From positions 50,071,808-50,135,807 of the forward strand of contig OY970823.1 in NCBI GenBank assembly GCA_963853835.1: a stretch of DNA of 64,000 bases, given 5' to 3'. Positions within the stretch are counted from its first letter, which is position 1. Every line of letters starts with the position of its first letter. The position numbers and the translations under genes are program-made. The stretch comes from Calendula officinalis. Lineage: Eukaryota; Streptophyta; Magnoliopsida; Asterales; Asteraceae. Below are positions 58,568 through 64,000 of the stretch, one piece after another. Under the pieces are notes generated by a model that ran no database searches, was not told the DNA's origin, and worked only from the letters and a program-made list of their open reading frames with translations.

Positions 58568-58580
58568 TGCTCTGATACCA
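58568..58580 (-). promoter_or_regulatory. Primer binding site (initiator tRNA-Met)
   Basis: On the minus strand TGGTATCAGAGCA lies two bases inside the 5' LTR. This is the standard copia site complementary to the 3' end of initiator tRNA-Met. Confidence 0.92.
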
Positions 58581-58582
58581 GT

Positions 58583-59535
58583 TGTTGGATCACAACAACA
58601 CAAATGTGTTGCGTTATGACAAATAAAGACGATAAGATAAAGAACACACAAGTTTTCAATAATTAAGAGTTTATTAAAACAACTTAATACAGTAAAAAGT
58701 TTGCGGAAATAGATAGTACACACTAACTAAAACTTTATACTTGAAGTGACACTTTTGTTCGCTCAAACGCGAAGACTATGCAAGGAGAGTTATATCAGCT
58801 GATACCAACAGCTGATATTGAATGCTTGTGTAATAACTATGGGAGAGTTAATACCAGACAATAACAAACTATCAGAGAATGTTCTTGTGCTATGAATGCT
58901 AAAAGTTGTGTGTAAATACAAGCATTTACGTCTCTATATATAGCCCAAGACCCATGTTCCTTTGTCCACAAGTTAATCGACGTGTAAACATATCATTCGT
59001 CGATGTAGACTTGTCCACGGAAACATTTAATGCACTTGCATAGGTTATAGTCTCAATTGTACTTTGTGTCAACTCCTTTTGCTACCTTTTCTGACGTACA
59101 GTGAAAAGGTGTACTAAGATAGTACAAAAGTAGTTGACTTTCCCTTTACATGCTTGGAGGGACAAACGATGATGTACTGCCATATTATCTTCTATTCCAA
59201 AATAGAAGTCATCGTTTTCTTTTTCTTTGAGCGGGAAAGGAAAATGTTCAAAGTGTCAAGAACATATTCCGCTAAGTCTTTATCTGCAGCAGGTGCCATC
59301 AACTGATTCCACTATCATCTGAATGGTCTTCTTCTGGTCTTTGTCCTTTGGCCATAGACTTCGAATGAACACTCTTCTATATAGCTGCTGATTTGACTTG
59401 TTTCCTAGAGCTAAGTACGTACTCAGCTGAAGGATTATGAATATACTTGTACTTCAGCTAAGTACATACTACAACTAATTTATTCTTCTTAACTATCGAT
59501 AATCAAATCTTATTTACTTAGTCTACGGACTAACA
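58583..59535 (-). repeat. 5' LTR of the SIRE-like element
   Basis: 953 bp with ends TGTTGGATCA and GGACTAACA. Contains a TATA-like CTATATATAG at about 58935, matching the same place in the 3' LTR. Confidence 0.92.
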
Positions 59536-59540
59536 AACAG

Positions 59541-59905
59541 TATTACAAAAAGAAAATTAACTACAATGTATGTAAAATATAAAAAGTTTAAAACAATAAA
59601 ATGCAGCATATGATGTTCATTTGTTGGAGTCTTTAATTTCCCATTCAGTCTTTCTCTCCCATAGTACCTTTGTGATCATCTTCTTGAACTGTGAGCTTTT
59701 CATCATTGTTCTTCTTATTATTCCCATATTTTGAATGTCTATGTCCATTGGTGGTTTGTTTAAAGCAAAGCATGTGACAAATATTCTTCCTTCAACATCC
59801 ATCATAAACATAAATATCTTCAATTTTGTACCTGATGTGAGATAGCTTCTCTTCCTTAGTTCATCAATTGCTTTGTGCTTGTTATAGAGAAGACCTAGGA
59901 CTTAG
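59541..59905 (-). pseudogene. 3' ORF tail of the older, disrupted copia-like element
   Basis: An open frame runs from about 59900 to a stop at 59617 (HKAIDELRKRSYLTSG, then IFMFMMDVEGRIFVTCFALN). It would lie directly before the old polypurine tract and LTR (43578-44026) if the SIRE-like insertion were removed. By position it should be the end of that element's last ORF. I do not recognise a domain. The rest of the older element is lost. Confidence 0.4.
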
Positions 59906-60888
59906 GATGTAGACAATACTAACATTTACAAAGGAATGTCCTATTCATGTTTTTTAAATTTCATTGATAAACTACTTTAAACTTTGGTTAACTTTATATA
60001 TAAATATGATGTTTTTACGAGTTATGAATTGATAAATTCTAGTCTTTCAAGGCAAGGAAAGCGTTACGGGCATTAAACGCATTAGTGAACCTGATGATTT
60101 GCAAGCTCTGGTTCGGGTCCCGTGCAAAATATATACGTTTTGACACCTAAAGATTAAAAAAATACATTTTGGTAATTCTACTCATTGTTAGATAGCAGGC
60201 AATAAAAGATGAGTTGTTGGGATTTTGACCGGATTTAATCAAAATATTAAATTGGTACATAGATAAATTTACTAGCTAGGTATAAGTCGGTCACTCATGT
60301 ACCTTATTTATAAACTACAATATACATAATCACTGGCTTATACCATGGTTTACATGAATTACCAACTTATACCATAAATATTGGTACCTTTATGTACTAC
60401 CTCCATCCTAAAATTGTTGTCTACAAACAAAAAACACGTAGTATAAGAAAATGTCATTTATTATACTATACAATCAATAGAATTCCATCTTTAGCACTTA
60501 TCTATTTTTTGATTTGTAGAATTTTTAAATTGACGATAAATTTGGGACGCATTAAAGACAATAAAATTAAAACTGAGGGAGTATCATTATAATACTTTTC
60601 TGTTGACCAACTTAATTAAGCAATTGTATTCAATTTTTCATTGTTAACAAATTGTTGTTTTTACAAAAATTTAAGAAAAAATACTCTAAATGATTTTGGA
60701 CAAAGAGGATATCAATCATGATGTACTTTTTTGTATTTAAATTTTCATAAATTGTACGACTAATAACAAGAATTTAACCTTGGAGAACTACTAAAATTAC
60801 ACATCAAAAACACGGATTTACACAATGCAGTAACAACATATAAACTCATAAAAAAAAGAACGAAAGAATAAATTTGGGAAAATGTTGA
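59906..60888. other. Spacer between retroelements and the rhomboid gene
   Basis: No gene apart from the MITE at 60397-60581. The region next to 60889 should contain the rhomboid 3' UTR. At 60060-60130 a GGTTCGGGTCC string resembles a tRNA B-box without other support. Confidence 0.4.
60397..60581. mobile_element. Stowaway-like MITE
   Basis: Ends CTACCTCCATCC and CTGAGGGAG with TA on both sides (60395-60396 and 60582-60583). 185 bp, degraded. Confidence 0.65.
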
Positions 60889-63800
60889 TCATGGGTTGTT
60901 GCAGTGCCACCTTGAAGTAGGCACACAACTTAAGTAATGACACCAACTGCAGTGATCGTTTCCGTTCTCTCCTTTAAAAAGCATCACTGATCCCACAACA
61001 AATCTGCAACCAAATTAAAACAAGTTTCAAAAGGGCAGTTTCGTCTTTTTACAGATTGTATAGGTATATATTGTTATTTCATTTATAGTCCTTTTTGCAT
61101 TGTTCTCCATCCTTATGTTATGTATTCTTCAAGCAAAGCAAGATTTTGTGGCCTATAGATATGGTGTCTTTGCTTTGGACAAAAGGGATAGGAGTTTGAC
61201 TTTAAAGGTCTAATAACACTAATTTATTTTATCAAAAATGACTTTCAAACCTACAATGGTTAAAGTCCTCTAACAAAAATGAACATTTTGTGTATTGTAC
61301 TTTATTTTGTCATATAGCATATAGGTCATTTTACCTTTAAAAATTAAAACCGGTGGTAACTGAATTGTACCAACTAACCTACATAACCGGTTTCAAAAAT
61401 CTAGCAACATAAATGACCAAAAAATGAAAATACACAACATGACCATTTTATAAAAATAGGGTTTATTACATAATTTCAATTCTTTTGTATGTTTTTGTAC
61501 ATGAAATTGATGATTTGAAAAAAGTCAAACAGGTAACCGGGTCAACCGAGTGACTTGATTATAGCAAAATTGTAAGTCAAATAATCTCTTTTAACATCAA
61601 AACATTAGTTCAATTATCCAAAAGCAAGTAGTTCTCCATTCTTGAAAAGTACGTTACACTTACGTGAATTTATACCTTAAAAAATGTATAAATACAAACA
61701 AAAATGCTGTAATTGGATTTTTAAAAGTCTTCATACCCATTGTATTCCCCTTAAACCGTAGGTTTGACCTCAAAAGGATATTATAAAAACAGAAAATAGA
61801 AAAATTGTTGAAAAGAGAAGCATACCCTGTGACCAATAAGATCACGGAAATAATCCAGAAAATATATTGGAAAACTGTGTACTTTGACTTTCCACGAGCC
61901 TCGATAGGAAGATGTCGGCGTTCTTGCCATAAAAATTGAGGGCGTACAAGCAGTACAAACCCTAGAAAAAAGCCCGTTAAAAAACCGCCAATATGGGCAA
62001 AATTGTCCACATGAGGAAGAATCCCAACCGCCAAATTGATCAAAATTATGATCACAAGTGTAATCAGGGCTGCAACCTTAAAAAAAACACATTTCAGACC
62101 ACAAAAAATAATTAATATCAATTGTGTAGTTAAATAACAAATATACCTTGTTGGCATAAATAGTCCAGTTAGTTAAAAGTTCTGACAACATTGCTCCAAG
62201 AAGCCCAAACAGAGCACCAGATGCACCAACTGAAATATTACTTTTTATAAAAAGAGTAGAAAGTATGCTCCCACCGATTCCAGATAACAAGTAGATTGCT
62301 CCTACTCGTGCTGCAATGTTAAAATTAATAATTTAATAAAATGTTTTTTTTTTTAAATTAAGGTTTGAAAATAGAGAGGAGAAACGTACCGAACCCGAAT
62401 TGTTGCTCGAGGCGGATACCGATGAAGACCAAACTTAACATGTTTGCAAGCAAATGAACAACTCCTGCGTGTAACCAAATACAAGAGACGAGTCTCCATG
62501 CTTGGTTATCGTGCACCACCTTTTGCCACTCAAGACCTCCCAATTTTTCCAGTCTACAAAACAAATGTATAATTTGTATTCATTTTAAGCCTCTCAAAAT
62601 GTGCTTCATAAAAGTAAACTTGTATGTAGGGGTGACAATTTCTGGCACGACACTAAATCTGACATGAAACTGACACCAAAATAAACAAGTTTGGGTTGAG
62701 ATAAACAAGTTTCGGGTCAGTCTTGGGTTGACTCAACTAATCTGTTTATTAAACGGGTTAGGTTCGGGTCGGTGATCATTTAAATGGGTTGACCCGCCAA
62801 CCCGTAACTATTAAAATAATATTTTAAAAATATATATTTATACTCAATTTATAGTTTACTAGTTCAAACGTAACTAATAGTTACATAAAAACTAAAAGGA
62901 CTACTTAATAACTTAGGTGTTTTGGTAAATTGTTATGAATTTGTGGAATAACAACACCCTATTTAACCCGTTTAATTAAACGCGTTATATGGATAGTGTT
63001 CGGGTTGAAGATAAACATGTAAGGGTGGAGATATTTGACCCGTTTAGGTTGGTTTCAAGTTGAATGTTTCTGACCCGCCAAACCGACTTGAATTTTAACC
63101 CTTCGTATGTGGTCCATTTTGAACATGAGTAGTTGATTACTTTCCCATAATCTTAAGATCAGGCAAAAGTAAACCCTAATTGGAAGATTAAGAATAAATC
63201 AATGGCTTACACAACACATCCCAAATCATTATAACTGAATCCAATCACATAAAACCAAAATTGAGCAAGTAGATATAAACTAACCCTCCAAAGTGAAAAA
63301 AGATCCTAAAGATCACAAGACCATAACTTTTACACAAGAAGTGCCTAAAAGTATCTAATTGTTTCAAAAAAGAAAAGAAACAACACTTAGAATCTTCAAT
63401 AAACACGCATAAAAGAGTGTAATTATGAAGAAAGCATCAAATTCTAATCAAGATTCAACCTTTATACAAAAAAGAGCTAAACGGAGTATGCAAGAAAACA
63501 CTTCCGATCCAAACAAAAAAAAAGCCCTAAATCATCAATCAAACGCAAAAACTCAAATTGGGGTATATCAGAAAACTTACGTAGAAGAAGAAGGCCCAAA
63601 AAGGGGATTTTCTTTAAGAGGCTGAAAAGAAAGCCGACCCAAAAACCTAGCAACACAATTCCCTTCAAGATTCGAATTATGATTCTTAGGGCAATCATTA
63701 ATGACCATGATTACGACAAACATGGCCACATTTGCAACAACAATCATCGGAACAAGCCACGAAGTCCATTGTTTTTCCAATGATTCAGTGTAGTACGGAG

Positions 63801-63891
63801 ATGATGATGACGTGTAATAATTGGACGACGGTGGTGGTGGTGCGCCCCTGTTCTTTGAGCTTCCACTGCTTTCAAGATCTCTGTTACCCAT
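60889..63891 (-). CDS. RBL2: Rhomboid-like intramembrane serine protease (RBL2 type)
   Basis: Predicted to cut transmembrane substrates inside the bilayer, in Arabidopsis RBL2 at the Golgi. Minus-strand exons are 63581-63891, 62390-62553, 62147-62310, 61826-62076 and 60889-61003. All are GT-AG and join in frame to 334 codons, near the 317-389 range of Arabidopsis RBL1/2. A Pro/Ser-rich cytosolic N-terminus (to about 43) precedes a membrane helix (WLVPMIVVANVAMFVVIMV). Rhomboid core motifs are WRLVSCIWLHAGVVHLLANM, ISVGASGALFG with catalytic Ser189, and NFAHIGGFLTGF with catalytic His241. Both catalytic residues are present, so it should be active. The Cys-rich tail CSWCHYLSCVPTSRWHC is typical of plant RBLs. 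The start is the first ATG after the TATA box. Intron 1 contains a hAT-like element (62627-63102). Confidence 0.93.
62627..63102. mobile_element. hAT-like non-autonomous element in RBL2 intron 1
   Basis: Starts TAGGGGTGACAATTT and ends with a loosely inverted AAATTTTAACCCT-type terminus. Flanks TTGTATG and TCGTATG suggest an 8-bp duplication with changes. It has the same GGGTT/ACCCG-rich arms as 1-530, in the opposite orientation. Confidence 0.6.
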
Positions 63892-63958
63892 CACACAAAA
63901 TTCGATTTAGATTCAAACCCAGAAATCTCTTTTTCCAATTTGATGTCGAATTGGTGTG

Positions 63959-63965
63959 TATATAT
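63959..63965 (-). promoter_or_regulatory. TATA box of RBL2
   Basis: ATATATA on the minus strand, about 70 bp upstream of the ATG at 63891. The predicted start is near 63930 and the promoter beyond is cut by the window edge. Confidence 0.55.
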
Positions 63966-64000
63966 GTAGCATTTGTTTGTTGTTTGAGGAGTGAGTAGCT

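Larger units (their letters stand above)
44044..59535 (-). mobile_element. SIRE-like Ty1/copia LTR retrotransposon, defective
   Basis: Complete boundaries: two LTRs (44044-45000 and 58583-59535), a 5-bp target duplication AACAG (44039-44043 and 59536-59540), a tRNA-Met type primer site and a polypurine tract. The internal order on the minus strand is gag, protease, integrase, reverse transcriptase and RNase H, then a third coiled-coil ORF, the copia order with the extra 3' ORF known from SIRE/Maximus elements. Nonsense codons and frameshifts run throughout, and 48890-53154 is foreign. Confidence 0.9.

Noticed and set aside
60060..60130. SINE with GGTTCGGGTCC box B
   Set aside because: No convincing box A, tail or target duplication.

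Overview
This is nuclear DNA of a eudicot plant. It is AT-rich, its genes carry GT-AG introns, and most of the space between genes is transposable elements. Only four genes look intact, and all lie on the minus strand: a lysophospholipid acyltransferase (LPCAT/MBOAT, 4069-7248, 8 exons, 462 codons), an F-box/PP2-A protein (11224-13080, 3 exons, 285 codons), the GRAS regulator SCL28 (35508-37319, single exon, 603 codons) and a rhomboid protease of the RBL2 type (60889-63891, 5 exons, 334 codons). I built the exon models by reading splice junctions and reading-frame continuity by eye. All three spliced models close in frame at close to the usual family length.

From memory, Arabidopsis carries LPCAT2, PP2-A11, SCL28 and RBL2 as near neighbours on chromosome 1 (At1g63050 to At1g63120). 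If so, the window is an ancient collinear block stretched to about 60 kb by repeats. The species cannot be named from the sequence; an asterid, perhaps Asteraceae, is a guess.

Layout. 1-530: edge of a hAT-like element. 4-13 kb: LPCAT and the PP2 gene, with MITEs between and inside them. 13.5-20 kb: nested Mutator-like, hAT and Stowaway elements, a CA/TA/TG microsatellite and a probable mitochondrial insertion. 20.4-22.6 kb: decayed Helitron with helicase and RPA remnants. 23-30 kb: tandem repeats, MITEs and an inverted pair of hAT elements. 31.4-35.6 kb: old duplication of the SCL28 3' end, broken up by a Mutator-like element, a solo LTR and Harbinger remains. 35.5-38.5 kb: SCL28 and its promoter, which has MSA-type (MYB3R) sites. 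38.6-42.7 kb: MITEs and a broken SmD3 gene fragment. 43.6-59.9 kb: three layers of retrotransposon, namely an old LTR element, a 15.5 kb SIRE-like copia element inserted in it with an exact 5-bp target duplication, and a gag-only copia remnant replacing part of the SIRE-like RNase H/ORF3 region. 60.9-63.9 kb: the rhomboid gene.

The four genes do not form a pathway. They act in phospholipid remodelling, F-box mediated ubiquitination, cell-cycle/growth transcription and intramembrane proteolysis. No new biochemical system was found. The points most worth checking are the conserved gene order, the MSA sites upstream of SCL28, the duplicated SCL28 tail, the SmD3 fragment and the nested insertions with readable target duplications.
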